Part shown: positions 7,431 through 17,105 of the stretch, piece by piece
Layout: each line of letters opens with the position of its first letter
How positions within the stretch are numbered: position 1 is the stretch's first letter
Assembly: GCA_016714535.1 (NCBI GenBank)
Contig: JADKDR010000005.1
Coordinates: 1-64,000, forward strand
Reading direction: 5' to 3'
Origin: Bacteroidota bacterium
GTDB taxonomy: Bacteria; Bacteroidota; Bacteroidia; AKYH767-A; OLB10
Length of the DNA: 64,000 nt
Notes under the pieces: model-generated
What the model was told of the DNA's origin: nothing
The model's database searches: none
The model's input: the letters and a program-made list of their open reading frames with translations, nothing else
Position numbers and translations under genes: made by a program

Positions 7431-8272
7431 ATGAAATTATTTACCATAAATACAGGAATGTTTAAACTTGACGGAGGTGCTATGTTTGGTGTGGTGCCTA
7501 AGAGTATTTGGCAAAGTCTTAACCCTGCTGACGAAAACAATATGTGTAGCTGGGCCATGCGTTGCCTGCTGGTTGAAACCGGTAACCGCCTGGTACTTAT
7601 TGATAATGGAATAGGGGAGAAGCAGGGCGATAAATTTTTCAGCTATTATTACCTTCATGGCGAAGATACTTTGCAAAAATCTATTCACAATGCCGGATAT
7701 GATTTTAACGATATTACCGATGTGGTGCTTACGCATTTGCACTTTGATCATTGCGGAGGCAGTGTAAAATATAATGACGACCGAACCAAATTGGAGCTGT
7801 CGTTTCCTAACGCTACTTACTGGAGCAGTGAGGCACATTGGAACATGACCAGGAATCCTAATGCTCGCGAAAAAGCAAGTTTTTAAAAGAAAATATTGAG
7901 CCTATTGAAGAAAGCGGGCACCTTAAATTTTGTAGTGAGGGAGATGAAATAGCTCCGGGTATAAGCATACTTGTTAGCAACGGTCACACCGAAGGAATGA
8001 TACATCCCGTAATTAAATACAAAGAAAAAACAATCGTGTATGTAGCCGATATGATTCCATCATCGCATCATATACCAGTGCCGTATGTTATGGGTTACGA
8101 TACCTTTCCGCTTACTACCATGATAGAGAAAGAGAAGTTTCTGAATGAAGCTGCTGCCAATAATTTTTATCTCTATTTTGAACATGACCCAACCGTAGAA
8201 GTTTGTAGTTTAAAAATTACACCCAAGGGGGTTCGCATGCAAGATGCATTATACCTGCATGATATTTTGTAA
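7431..8272 (+). CDS. Metallo-beta-lactamase-fold hydrolase (one frameshift)
   Basis: An MBL-fold hydrolase of about 280 residues. The metal motif THLHFDHCGG lies near residues 101-110; a later histidine is in SNGHTEGMIHP, an aspartate in YVADMIPSSHH, and the last metal-site part in YFEHDPTVEV. The reading frame stops after REKASF at 7886 and resumes as KENIEPIEESG in the next frame; adding one T to the TTTTT run at 7880-7884 joins the halves seamlessly. The substrate cannot be told; relatives include lactonase-like and glyoxalase II-like enzymes. It is divergent from mpl. The break is probably a read error. Confidence 0.8.
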
Positions 8273-8314
8273 CAAAAGTGATAGTAAGCAATCAATAGAG
8301 TAAACCACCCACGT

Positions 8315-8845
8315 ATGCAAGGCGACAAGCGCGAAATGTTTGACGATATGTATAATGCAAATAAAAGGCGCATTTACAAATTGTGCCTTGGCTATACAGG
8401 CGATGAAGACGTAGCACAGGACCTTATGCAGGATGTGTTTGTAAAGGCATGGAACAACCTGGATAAATTTCGTGAAGAGGCCATGCTCAGCACCTGGTTA
8501 TATAGGATAGCAGTGAACACCTGCCTTGCACATTTACGCAAACAGAAAAACAGACCGAGCGATGAGCTAAATGATTTTATAATTGAAACACATCAGGAAG
8601 AAAAATCCGATAAGCACGTTAAAGTTAAAATGCTCTATAAGAGTATTTCGTTACTCGAGGAATCGGAAAGGATCCTTATAAGCATGGTGCTGGACGATGT
8701 GCCGTACCCCGAGATTGCAGCCATAGCAGGCATTAGCGAGGGTAATCTGCGTGTAAAGATTCACAGGATAAAAAATACGCTCTCAGAAATTTATAAAAAA
8801 GTAGAAACCACCTATGAGTCAACCTTTATAAAAAACGGAATGTAA
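8315..8845 (+). CDS. RNA polymerase sigma factor, ECF subfamily
   Basis: A 176-residue sigma-70 family factor of the ECF type. Region 2 covers about residues 8-75 (KLCLGYTGDEDVAQDLMQDV, KAWNNLDKFR, STWLYRIAVNTCLAHLRK). Region 4 covers about 110-165 (LEESERILISMVLDDVPYPE, IAGISEGNLRVKIHRIK), which contacts the -35 type element. It directs RNA polymerase to a small regulon, usually in response to an envelope signal. The next gene follows by 14 bases and encodes a membrane protein, probably its control partner. Confidence 0.92.
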   Translation: MQGDKREMFDDMYNANKRRIYKLCLGYTGDEDVAQDLMQDVFVKAWNNLDKFREEAMLSTWLYRIAVNTCLAHLRKQKNRPSDELNDFIIETHQEEKSDKHVKVKMLYKSISLLEESERILISMVLDDVPYPEIAAIAGISEGNLRVKIHRIKNTLSEIYKKVETTYESTFIKNGM

Positions 8846-8859
8846 AAAAAAAACAAAAG

Positions 8860-9462
8860 ATGACCGGAGAATTTGAAGATATAAAAAAGATATGGGAAGA
8901 TCATCAACCCGAATCGCTGCCAGATGTGCAACGAACGTATATGCAAATTGGCGAGGTACGCAGTCAGCTTGCACGCAATATATTCCGCATGCTTGCCCAG
9001 CTATTAATACCGGTAGTGGTTTGTTTGGCGTTGCTTATTACAATCGATTTTCAATCGCAACTTACCTACATCGGAATTTGTATTATGTTGGCAGCAATGC
9101 TTCTTTACATGTATTTTGAATATACACATTACCGCATGCTTACTGCCGATTATAGTACATTACCTGCAGCTGAGTATTTGCAAAAAGTAAGAGCACAACA
9201 CCTGAGTAGAAATAAATATGCTACATGGGGTGCCATAGCTTACATGCTAATTTTGTTTTTTGGATTGGCGTTATACTTACGTGAGTTAACATCGTCTTTA
9301 ATACCGGTTTATCGCATCGCAACGTATACTGCCTTGGTTGCATGGGGTTTGTTTGTATATTTTGTTCTTAATAAGCGTGTCCGTGCTCGCGAACGCCAGT
9401 TCTTTGAGCAGATAATTGGCAAACTCGACAACATAGCTGGGCAGATGGAAAAGGCTGCATAG
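8860..9462 (+). CDS. Four-helix membrane protein, possible ECF anti-sigma partner
   Basis: A 200-residue protein with a charged cytoplasmic N-terminus (EFEDIKKIWEDHQPES), four predicted membrane segments near 43-62, 67-87, 121-141 and 149-168, and a charged C-terminal tail. It lies 14 bases after the ECF sigma gene and is surely cotranscribed. No catalytic motif or zinc-type anti-sigma motif (HxxxCxxC) is present. Control of the sigma factor is inferred from position only. Confidence 0.7.
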   Translation: MTGEFEDIKKIWEDHQPESLPDVQRTYMQIGEVRSQLARNIFRMLAQLLIPVVVCLALLITIDFQSQLTYIGICIMLAAMLLYMYFEYTHYRMLTADYSTLPAAEYLQKVRAQHLSRNKYATWGAIAYMLILFFGLALYLRELTSSLIPVYRIATYTALVAWGLFVYFVLNKRVRARERQFFEQIIGKLDNIAGQMEKAA

Positions 9463-9465
9463 ATG

Positions 9466-9483
9466 CTTTTGCTAAAGCAAAAG
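9466..9483 (+). terminator. Hairpin after the ECF sigma operon
   Basis: CTTTTGC-TAAA-GCAAAAG is a 7-bp perfect stem 4 bases past the stop codon. The T-tract is poor (GGAAATTTGTTTT), so it may be a weak terminator or an mRNA end-stabiliser. Confidence 0.45.
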
Positions 9484-9830
9484 GGAAATTTGTTTTAGTA
9501 CTACCAATGCTAGGCATATACCATAGTATCACATTCTTAATTTTTTACAACTCAACAATTTCAACACGTTTGCATTTTCTTACATTGCATTAAAGTAAGT
9601 AGGAGTAGAAATGTTGATGTTATAGGCAACTGCTTTCCGCTCCGATTGACCGTCATTGCTATCCGAAAGTGACACGCTCCGAACACTTCGGCAAAAAAAT
9701 TCCATCGTCAATGTTTTTAAGAAACATTTCTCCATGATATAAATCATGAATGGGTATGTCGTAAGTCAGAAATATTTTTTTTTACAGGAATACCTTTGTA
9801 AGTAGAAAGTAATTCTAAAACAAAATCATC
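9484..9830 (+). promoter_or_regulatory. Non-coding stretch with protease promoter
   Basis: No gene is visible in these 347 bases. TACCTTTG at 9791-9798 matches the Bacteroidota -7 box TAnnTTTG exactly and stands 32 bases ahead of the protease ATG. The -33 region is T-rich but has no clean TTTG. Confidence 0.55.
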
Positions 9831-11906
9831 ATGAAAAAAACTATCATTCAAATATGCAGTATATTAATTACACTACTGGCAATTCCTCATTGTGGATTTA
9901 CACAGATTGACTTGCAAAAATATTGTGGAACAGTGCAATCAACTACTACATCGGCTTCTAAAATTGACACGCTTGTAAATGGTGATTCGGTTATTATTAT
10001 TCCCACAGTTTTCCATGTTCTTACACAGGGTGGTGCTGAAAACATTTCAAAAAGTCATATACAAAGGACGCTGGAAATTCTGAATCAGGATTTCAACAGT
10101 CAGAACCCTGATACGTTTGATATTCCTGCAGCCTTTCATCCGTTGCGCGGAAATCCTAAAGTTGAATTCCGGCTGGCTCGAATTGATCCACAAGGGAATT
10201 GTACCGATGGAATTGACAGGGCTTATACTCCTTATACTGCCGCTTATCAAAACGCTTCCCTAATGTCTGGATTTACATGGGATCATACCAAGTATATGAA
10301 TGTCTATGTGGTAAAGTTTATTGACGCATTTTCTCCAATGATATTTGGAGTAGCATACCGGGCATCTGCTGATAGCGGACAAACTGATCCTCCCGGTCTT
10401 GATATATTGATGGTGAGTTATCATGCGCTTGCTGATGGATTCAACGGACTGCTCCCCGGTCAGCGTGGCCATATATTGTCGCATGAAATAGGACATAATC
10501 TTAGTTTGGGTCACACATTTGGTTCAGGGCCGGGATGCGGTGATGATGATGACGTAGCAGATACACCGTTACAGGACGAAGCAAGTGCAGGTTGCCCGGT
10601 TTTCCCTCATATCTCTTGCGGAAACGGACCTGATGGAGATATGTTTAACAATATGATGGACTATTCACTTTGCACGAATATGTTTACCCAAGGGCAGGCA
10701 GACCGGGTACGAACATGTCTTGCCAGAAATGAATGGCGTGCTGCACTTTGGACACCTGCAAACCTTGCTGCAACCGGAGTTGATACAATACTTCCACTTT
10801 GTCAAAATGCACCTGTGGCTGATTTTGGTTACGGCAATTTTGCAGGATGGCTTTGTGCAGGTAATCCTGTTCAGTTTTATGAGGCTGCATCTGTTAATGC
10901 TACTTCCTATCAATGGGAATTTACCGGTGGAATTCCTGCCATGTCAACTGATACTTTTCCATCTGTAGTTTTTCCTGATAGTGGTTATTACAGTGTGAAG
11001 TTAATTGTGAGTAACAGTTTTGGTAATGACACTATTTTAAAAATGATACGGATTGAACCTGCTGAAGTAACTTACAATTCTTCTAATACAGAATCTTTTG
11101 AAGACACTATATTAAATGCACAAATTGCAAAATGGGGTTTGTTAGGAAAAAAATGGTCGATTACTAACTTGGCCGCTGATTCAGGTACCTACTCAATAAA
11201 ACTGGATAGCAGTTTATACTATTTAAGTACCTTTTTTACCCACAATTTCGATTTGAGTCAGGTGCCGGCACCTGGTCGTAAATTAGAATTCAGGGTGGCA
11301 TTGGGAATGAGTGCAGGTGGCTTGCCTATAAACGGTGGACTTCGGGTTACCTGGAAAAAACCATGCGTTTATGATCGCACCGATATGCAGGGAAACCCAG
11401 AATATAATTCAGAGAGCAATGCACTTCATCCAGAACCGGGCTTATTACCCGATTCCTTAAAAACAGCAACCACCAATGTTGCATTTATTCCGAATTCAAG
11501 TCAATGGAAAACAATTAGGCTTGATATACCGGATAGCCTCACAGGAGAAGTTCAGATAGGCTTTGATTGGGTCAATTTTACTCTCACTACTAAATTCAAA
11601 GGCATCTATATCGACAACATAAAAGTGCTTTCGGGGCTGGTTGGTCTTTCAGAAAACACTTTCGAAATGGATTGGAAGTTATATCCCAATCCTGCCACCA
11701 ATCAGCTTACCATAGTGTTGCCAAATAATCTCAACGAAGTAACAGCAACTATTTCTGATATCACCGGAAAAATTATATACAAAACCGCCAACATCAATTC
11801 AGAAAAGTTAGAAGTAAGCACAACTGATTTCGTAGATGGAGTTTACCTCGTTCAAGTTCAAACTTCTGCTTTTGTAAGTACAAGAAAACTTATTGTTATA
11901 AAATAA
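9831..11906 (+). CDS. Secreted zinc metalloprotease (M43-like) with PKD domain and type IX sorting domain
   Basis: A 691-residue secreted protein. It has a signal peptide (MKKTIIQICSILITLLAIP), then an M43/pappalysin-like protease domain with HEIGHNLSLGH near 218-228 (HExxHxxGxxH, three zinc histidines) and NMMDYSLC downstream as the Met-turn. A PKD-like domain follows near 360-405 (SYQWEFTGGIP, DSGYYSVKLIV), then a jelly-roll-like region. The last 75 residues are a type A sorting domain (KLYPNPATNQLTI, TDFVDGVYLVQV, KLIVIK). It should be exported through the GldKLMN machine encoded 18 kb away and act outside the cell on proteins. It is intact. Confidence 0.92.
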   Translation: MKKTIIQICSILITLLAIPHCGFTQIDLQKYCGTVQSTTTSASKIDTLVNGDSVIIIPTVFHVLTQGGAENISKSHIQRTLEILNQDFNSQNPDTFDIPAAFHPLRGNPKVEFRLARIDPQGNCTDGIDRAYTPYTAAYQNASLMSGFTWDHTKYMNVYVVKFIDAFSPMIFGVAYRASADSGQTDPPGLDILMVSYHALADGFNGLLPGQRGHILSHEIGHNLSLGHTFGSGPGCGDDDDVADTPLQDEASAGCPVFPHISCGNGPDGDMFNNMMDYSLCTNMFTQGQADRVRTCLARNEWRAALWTPANLAATGVDTILPLCQNAPVADFGYGNFAGWLCAGNPVQFYEAASVNATSYQWEFTGGIPAMSTDTFPSVVFPDSGYYSVKLIVSNSFGNDTILKMIRIEPAEVTYNSSNTESFEDTILNAQIAKWGLLGKKWSITNLAADSGTYSIKLDSSLYYLSTFFTHNFDLSQVPAPGRKLEFRVALGMSAGGLPINGGLRVTWKKPCVYDRTDMQGNPEYNSESNALHPEPGLLPDSLKTATTNVAFIPNSSQWKTIRLDIPDSLTGEVQIGFDWVNFTLTTKFKGIYIDNIKVLSGLVGLSENTFEMDWKLYPNPATNQLTIVLPNNLNEVTATISDITGKIIYKTANINSEKLEVSTTDFVDGVYLVQVQTSAFVSTRKLIVIK

Positions 11907-11923
11907 TAATTATTAAACTCCAA

Positions 11924-12002
11924 CGCACTTGCAAGCTCTTTTTTATTTTTCCTTTCTTATTTTTTAATGGAAGAAGAATAAAAAAGAGCTGGCAAGTTTG
12001 CG
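11924..12002. repeat. Large inverted repeat downstream of the protease
   Basis: The arm starting CGCACTTGCAAGCTCTTTTT (11924-11947) pairs with an arm ending GAGCTGGCAAGTTTGCG (11977-12002), about 22 of 24-26 positions, around a 29-base loop. It begins 18 bases after the protease stop. It may be a transcript-end structure between convergent genes or a relic of a small mobile element. Confidence 0.6.
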
Positions 12003-12143
12003 TATGCGACAGTACGTAACAGGTTCGTGCCAACTAGATACGACAGAGCAATAAATGTAAATCGTTTCTACAAACATTCGTACGAACTTGAATCTACTTA
12101 TCTTCGTGGCAAGAGTAGCAGTATGCATATAACAGTAAGATTA

Positions 12144-12257
12144 AAAGAAATAAAAAAAAGAAGGGCTTTGAGAGGTAATCAAACAATTGAGCTTCTAATA
12201 AACAGTGTAGGTAAACGAACAGTAGTGCTTCTAAACCCTTCTTTTTTTTACTTCTTT
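12144..12257. repeat. Second large inverted repeat between convergent genes
   Basis: The arm at 12144-12165 (ending AAAAAAAAGAAGGG) and the arm at 12236-12257 (starting CCCTTCTTTTTTTT) match over 21 of 22 bases as inverted copies, around a 70-base loop. The sequence is purine/pyrimidine-biased like the repeat at 11924. The open frame across 12027-12278 that spans it looks like chance. Nothing else is seen in 11907-12344. Confidence 0.65.
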
Positions 12258-12344
12258 AATCCCTTCTTCGTTAACTGAAACTATGTTCACTCAAGAAAAT
12301 AGTTCGTTGATTTTCTGGTACAAGTTTCTGGCTACTAACGTATT

Positions 12345-12365
12345 CAAATCTTTTTTAAAGATTTG
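12345..12365 (-). terminator. Hairpin overlapping the oxidoreductase stop codon
   Basis: CAAATCTTT-TTT-AAAGATTTG gives a 9-bp perfect stem covering the end of the minus-strand gene. No good T-tract follows, so it is a terminator candidate only. Confidence 0.45.
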
Positions 12366-13335
12366 TATTGGTCAAAGCAACTTTTAAAATAACGTTGCCC
12401 GTTTTTTGTCCTGTTTCAACATATTTGTATGCTTCCACAATTTGATCTAATTTGTATTCGCGGTCAATAACAGGGCTGTATTCACCTTTTTGAAAAAGTT
12501 CTTTTAAGAATATCACATCCTGTTTGGTTATTGAAGGCAATGGGAATAAAAGTTTTTTACCACCCCAAAGTGGAGTGGTAAGTGCAAGGAGTATGTTCTC
12601 TCCATTTTTTCCCAGTTCGGTCGAGATGTAAATTCCTTTTTTTGTTAGCAGCGGCTTGCATTCTCCAAATGAACTTTTGCCAACTGCATCAAAAATAAAT
12701 TCATATTTTTTTTCGGTAACTGTAAAGTCCTGAGTTTGATAATCAACTACCGTATCGGCACCTATAGATTTTACAAGAGCAACATTTTTTGTGTTGCATA
12801 CGGCAGTTACCACTGCTCCAAAATGTTTTAATAGTTGCACAGCTGCCGAACCAATAGCTCCTGTGGCACCATAAACTAAAACATCTTGTCCATGCTTAAC
12901 TTTTGCTGCTCGTATATCAACCAGGGCATAATGTGCTCCTTCTGTAAGGGCTGCCGCTTTTTCAAAGCTAATGTCCTCAGGCATTGTTGTAAGAGCGCTT
13001 GTTTCTGCAATTGCCATGTATTCTCCATGCCCACCAAATGTTTGTTCATTAAACCCAAAAACTTTGTCTCCTTTTTTAAATAGTGTTACACCTGGCCCAA
13101 GGGCTTCAATTATGCCTGCAAATTCGCTACCCAATATTTGATACTTTGGTTTAAAAAGGCCACTCCAAAATCGGGAAACAAAATATTCGGCACTTCGAAA
13201 ACCAGAGTCTGTGCGGTTTACTGTAGACGCATAAACCTTAACCAATACTTCTTTGGCTTTTGGTGTTGGTTTAGGAACTTCCATTAATTGGGCAACTTCG
13301 GGTGGTCCGTATTTCGTATATACAATTGCTTTCAT
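12355..13335 (-). CDS. NAD(P)-dependent alcohol dehydrogenase/quinone reductase (MDR superfamily)
   Basis: A 326-residue medium-chain dehydrogenase/reductase. The N-terminal catalytic GroES-like domain shows GPPEVAQLMEVPKP and LGSEFAGIIEALGPGV; the Rossmann domain carries VYGATGAIGSAAVQLLKHFG, the NAD(P) binding loop. The structural-zinc cysteine cluster of classical alcohol dehydrogenases is absent, pointing to the quinone-oxidoreductase branch. It reduces a carbonyl, enone or quinone with NAD(P)H in the cytoplasm; the substrate is unknown. It is transcribed alone, towards the protease gene. Confidence 0.88.
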   Translation of the reverse strand: MKAIVYTKYGPPEVAQLMEVPKPTPKAKEVLVKVYASTVNRTDSGFRSAEYFVSRFWSGLFKPKYQILGSEFAGIIEALGPGVTLFKKGDKVFGFNEQTFGGHGEYMAIAETSALTTMPEDISFEKAAALTEGAHYALVDIRAAKVKHGQDVLVYGATGAIGSAAVQLLKHFGAVVTAVCNTKNVALVKSIGADTVVDYQTQDFTVTEKKYEFIFDAVGKSSFGECKPLLTKKGIYISTELGKNGENILLALTTPLWGGKKLLFPLPSITKQDVIFLKELFQKGEYSPVIDREYKLDQIVEAYKYVETGQKTGNVILKVALTNTNL

Positions 13336-13556
13336 ATTTAATAATTTCTATTGATTTTGGTTTGTGCGCTGGTCCCTTCGCAATCTTCTGAAAATGTAAC
13401 GTAATTGCATCAACTACTGCGCAAGTTAATTGCACGTGTTAAAGTTAGTAATATAACTATTGCCAGAGATTAGTCGAACGAAATGTTTTCAGAAAGGAAA
13501 TGCTTGCCAAGGACTTCAAGCAGCAACACCCCCATTTTGAGAAAGTGTATCTATAA

Positions 13557-13587
13557 AAAAACCGGATACTAGATGCATCCGGTTTTT
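13557..13587 (-). terminator. Rho-independent terminator of the SprB-repeat gene
   Basis: AAAAACCGGAT and ATCCGGTTTTT form an 11-bp perfect stem around a 9-base loop. It lies 22 bases beyond the minus-strand stop, with T-runs on both sides, so it can work in both directions. Confidence 0.85.
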
Positions 13588-13609
13588 AATTAAATCAATT
13601 TTCGTTGCT

Positions 13610-15718
13610 TTAATTTACTTTAATGAGCTTATAGGTTTCAACTTTATCCCCATCGGTAAGGCGGATAATGTACACACCTTGCTGCAATTCGTTTCCGAAT
13701 ATAAGCTGCTCATTTAATTGGTTGGTGTATATAGTTTTGCCTGTAACATCAATTACATTAACTTGTTGCGCCTTTCCAGAGAAGTTCTGCACCGTAAATG
13801 CATTGTTGCTAGGATTTGGGAAAATTGCAAAATCTGCATCAGATTCCATTCCTTCGGCATCATCATCTCCAAAACGCTGTGTGCCGCATCCTTTAACTCT
13901 TTTCTTTACTGATCTGGTGCAACCATTCTTGTCTGTAACGGTAATAGTATACATTCCATTGCAAAGATTTATTATCTTTTTAGTTGTTGCTCCGGTCGAC
14001 CATAAATAGGTGTATGGCGTTACTCCATTAGTTGGATTAGCTGTAAGCTTTCCTTTGCAATTAGCAAGACAAGAGTCAACAGCAACAGCAACATTAATTT
14101 TTTGCGTGCCGGTTAACAAGAAGGTTCCAGTAACAGTGCAGCCATTAGCATCAGTAACTGTTACCGTATAATAACCTGAACATGCGTTTTGATTGTTTTT
14201 GCTTGTCTTTCCATTACTCCACAAATATGAATATGGAGCTGTGCCGGCATGTACAAACAAAACAATAGAGCCATTACAATATCCACATGTAGGATTTACA
14301 TAGTTTGCTCCAAATTTAACTTCGCAATTTACAGGGGCAACAACAACTACGGCAACACCTGTACAGCCATTCTTGTCAGTAACTGTTACGGTATAGGTTC
14401 CTGCTGCAACATTGGTAAGGGTGCTGGTAGTAGCGCTATTGCTCCATAAGTAAGTATAAGGAGCCGCTCCACCGTTTACTGTAGTCGATACATCGTCTTG
14501 CAAAGCAGTTGCTGTTACATTTACACTACCAACATTAATTGTATAAGTAAAAACCTGCACACCGTTGGTTGGGCAGGCATTATCTTTAACTTCTACTGTA
14601 AATGTATTTGCACCAATATCATTAGAGGTGGGATACCAACTAAAAGTTCCTGTTGGGCGGTTGCCTCCACTTATGGTATATACAGCGGCAGGTATAGATT
14701 GTGCTACATTGGACGACATGGTTACCACTTGTGCTTGCTCAGCATCGGTACTGTTAACAAAAAATGTAACTGAATCGCCTAGGCATGTATTCACGGTATA
14801 AGTGGTGGTACCATTTACTCCCGAGGCACCGGGTAATGTATTGTTTGCACATGATACGGTTTGAAACTGCATGTCGCGAAGTACGGTTGCTATTAACAAA
14901 CCATTACGAAATTCTTTCACACGTACAGCCAAAATACCTACCGCAGCTGCATTAGGAGTGAAATTTAGAGTGCCGTTAAATGGGCTTAACGCAAATGAAG
15001 TGCTTGATGGCAATGGGTTGGTGGTTGTAAAAGGAGCTATAAAGCTTACATTATTTGGAACAAGCGGATATGAAATTTGACCACCGCTGGTATTACAGCC
15101 CTGAGGTGTAACTAATTCATATACCAACGAATCGCCATCAACATCCACTGCACCCTGATTATACGTAAATGGCTGACCAATGCAGGCAAACCCAACCGGG
15201 TCGTTTGTAAAGGTAGGGCTGTTATTATTAAGGGTTCCGGTATTATTAATCTTGGCCTCTACATATAATGCAGTATTATTAGGATTATTAATAGTAGTGA
15301 TAGGAAGATTACGGGCAAAGTCAGCAACACCAATCTTCCAGTCGGCACATTGAAATGGCAAGGTAAGGTCTATGGTATAAACATAACGCTGAATGCCTGG
15401 AGCACTGCCACCATTGCAAGTTGTAACCGCAGTAGCGCATACATCCGAAATTTCGGTAACCGTACCATCAGGATAAATACTGATAGTATCGCTAAATTGG
15501 CACGCAGTGCTTGTGTATTGCAATATTAAACTTGGACGGGCCGCGACACCACCACAATCACGATAATAGTTCACCTTAATACGATACGTTTGACCGCTAA
15601 GATATTCAAATACCATTTCCATACCTGCAAGGTGAGTAGCCTGAACGCCTGTTATAGCTGTTATGCCAAGGCATGTCAACATTAAAAGACGCAGTAAATT
15701 CATAGATTTTTTTTTCAT
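13610..15718 (-). CDS. Secreted SprB-repeat protein with type IX sorting domain
   Basis: About 702 residues from the ATG at 15718 (MKKKSMNLLRLLMLTCLG, a good signal peptide); the open frame runs 25 codons further up but without a sensible start. The N-terminal region (HLAGMEMVFEYLSGQTYRI) resembles large Bacteroidota surface proteins. Three SprB-type repeats follow, each with a PYTYLWSNGATT-like core and a GTYTVTVTDKNGCT-like end. The C-terminus is a type A sorting domain (FAIFPNPSNNAFTV, GVYIIRLTDGDKVETYKL). It is likely a cell-surface adhesin or matrix protein secreted by the type IX system. It has its own terminator downstream. Confidence 0.88.
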   Translation of the reverse strand: MKKKSMNLLRLLMLTCLGITAITGVQATHLAGMEMVFEYLSGQTYRIKVNYYRDCGGVAARPSLILQYTSTACQFSDTISIYPDGTVTEISDVCATAVTTCNGGSAPGIQRYVYTIDLTLPFQCADWKIGVADFARNLPITTINNPNNTALYVEAKINNTGTLNNNSPTFTNDPVGFACIGQPFTYNQGAVDVDGDSLVYELVTPQGCNTSGGQISYPLVPNNVSFIAPFTTTNPLPSSTSFALSPFNGTLNFTPNAAAVGILAVRVKEFRNGLLIATVLRDMQFQTVSCANNTLPGASGVNGTTTYTVNTCLGDSVTFFVNSTDAEQAQVVTMSSNVAQSIPAAVYTISGGNRPTGTFSWYPTSNDIGANTFTVEVKDNACPTNGVQVFTYTINVGSVNVTATALQDDVSTTVNGGAAPYTYLWSNSATTSTLTNVAAGTYTVTVTDKNGCTGVAVVVVAPVNCEVKFGANYVNPTCGYCNGSIVLFVHAGTAPYSYLWSNGKTSKNNQNACSGYYTVTVTDANGCTVTGTFLLTGTQKINVAVAVDSCLANCKGKLTANPTNGVTPYTYLWSTGATTKKIINLCNGMYTITVTDKNGCTRSVKKRVKGCGTQRFGDDDAEGMESDADFAIFPNPSNNAFTVQNFSGKAQQVNVIDVTGKTIYTNQLNEQLIFGNELQQGVYIIRLTDGDKVETYKLIKVN

Positions 15719-15919
15719 TTTTATTATTGGTTTAAAATTTAGATTTTTTTTGATGAGAATAACCCCACAAGGGTTAAAGGATATTAGGTACAAATGTAAT
15801 CGTATTAACCTTATTGCGCAAGAATATCCTGTATTGATTTTCTGGAGTCTGCTTTAAGTTACGGTTGATTAGGAAAAAATGTTAGCTGGAAGGCGAAATT
15901 TATTCTTCCAATTTATTTA

Positions 15920-16947
15920 TCATAAGCCTTTCTTCTGCCCCAAAATAGAAAAGTCGGTATCGTACTTTCGTATAGTATTGGTTAATTTTCCAAGACCCTC
16001 AATTTCCATTACTACTACATCACCATCTTGCAGCCATTGTGCCTGGTAGCTTGGGTCGTTAAGTTTTCCGGTGCCGTTTAATTCAAGAAAACATCCGGTT
16101 CCAACAGTGCCGCTACCAATCACATCTCCGGGTAATATGGGGGTGCCATAAGCACATCGTTCAAGTATTTCGGCAAAGGTCCAATCCATTGAGTTTGTAT
16201 TGCCGCGCGATACTTCAATTCCATTTACGTGGCAGGTCATTGTTAAATTATGATTGTTGCCTTCATGATTTTCTTTGGCCTTTTGTAATCTGCTTTGTAA
16301 AAAATCATCCTCTGGAGTAACCAACATAGGCCCAATTACAGTACTAAAATCTTTTCCTTTAGCCGGGCCCAGGTTTAGTTTCATTTCTTCCATCTGCAAT
16401 ACGCGGGCACTCATATCATTCATAATCATGTACCCTGCTATATAATTATCGGCCTCAGCAGCTTTTATATTCATTCCTTTTTTGCCCACCACAATAGCCA
16501 CTTCCAGCTCAAAGTCTAATTGTTGAAAATGATCGGGCATACACCAGATTTCGCCCGGGCCCTGAATGGCATTATGATTCGTAAAATAAAAATCGGATAT
16601 TGATCAAACTCTTCAATCATCTCAACTTTGCGGTTTCTGCGCGCAGCAGCAACATGCTGTCTGAATGCATATCCATCGCGGCATGAGGTAGGGTTTGGCA
16701 CAGGAGCCATTAATAGCAAATCATCGTACTTTTCACTTGGCATGGTAAGTTCGCCACTTATTAGTTTTGTTTCAAGAGTTTTGGCATACAGGCTTAGCGT
16801 TTCGCTATCCTGTAAATATTCGAACATGGTTGATGGAAAGTTACGCATTCCATTGTGATAGGCTGCCATGCTCAGGTCGTATATCTGATTATTGATTACA
16901 ATGCCTAAGCGTCCGTTTGAATTAACTTTGTAGGTTACCAGTTTCAT
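15920..16947 (-). CDS. Fumarylacetoacetate hydrolase family protein (one frameshift)
   Basis: A FAH-family protein of about 340 residues. The N-terminal part starts MKLVTYKVNSNGRLGIV and contains MAPVPNPTSCRDGYAFRQHV. The catalytic part has QLDFELEVAIVVGKKG (metal-binding ELE), MIMNDMSARVLQ, LGPAKGKDFSTVIGPMLVT and LPGDVIGSGTVGTGCFLE. The halves are in different frames; one extra A in the plus-strand run 16588-16592 restores FDQYPIFYFTNHNAIQGPGE between them. The family hydrolyses C-C bonds, as in the last step of tyrosine breakdown; the presence of both family domains makes true fumarylacetoacetase-type activity plausible. It is divergent from the ABC-F gene. Confidence 0.85.
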
Positions 16948-17105
16948 TTTCCTATTAATTTTAAAAGTTGCGAATGTATTAAAGGAATTTTAAATAGCGT
17001 GTTCATTATTTGCTGCAGTAAGTCAAAGTGTGATTGAAGTTAGTGTAATTTTCATTCCACAAAGTTTAACTGCATATTCGCACATGTTTTTTTAAATTTT
17101 TCTGA

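Noticed and set aside
12027..12278. 83-codon open frame between the two convergent genes
   Set aside because: It spans a long inverted repeat and A/T runs, ends in phenylalanine-rich low-complexity residues, and has no recognisable family.
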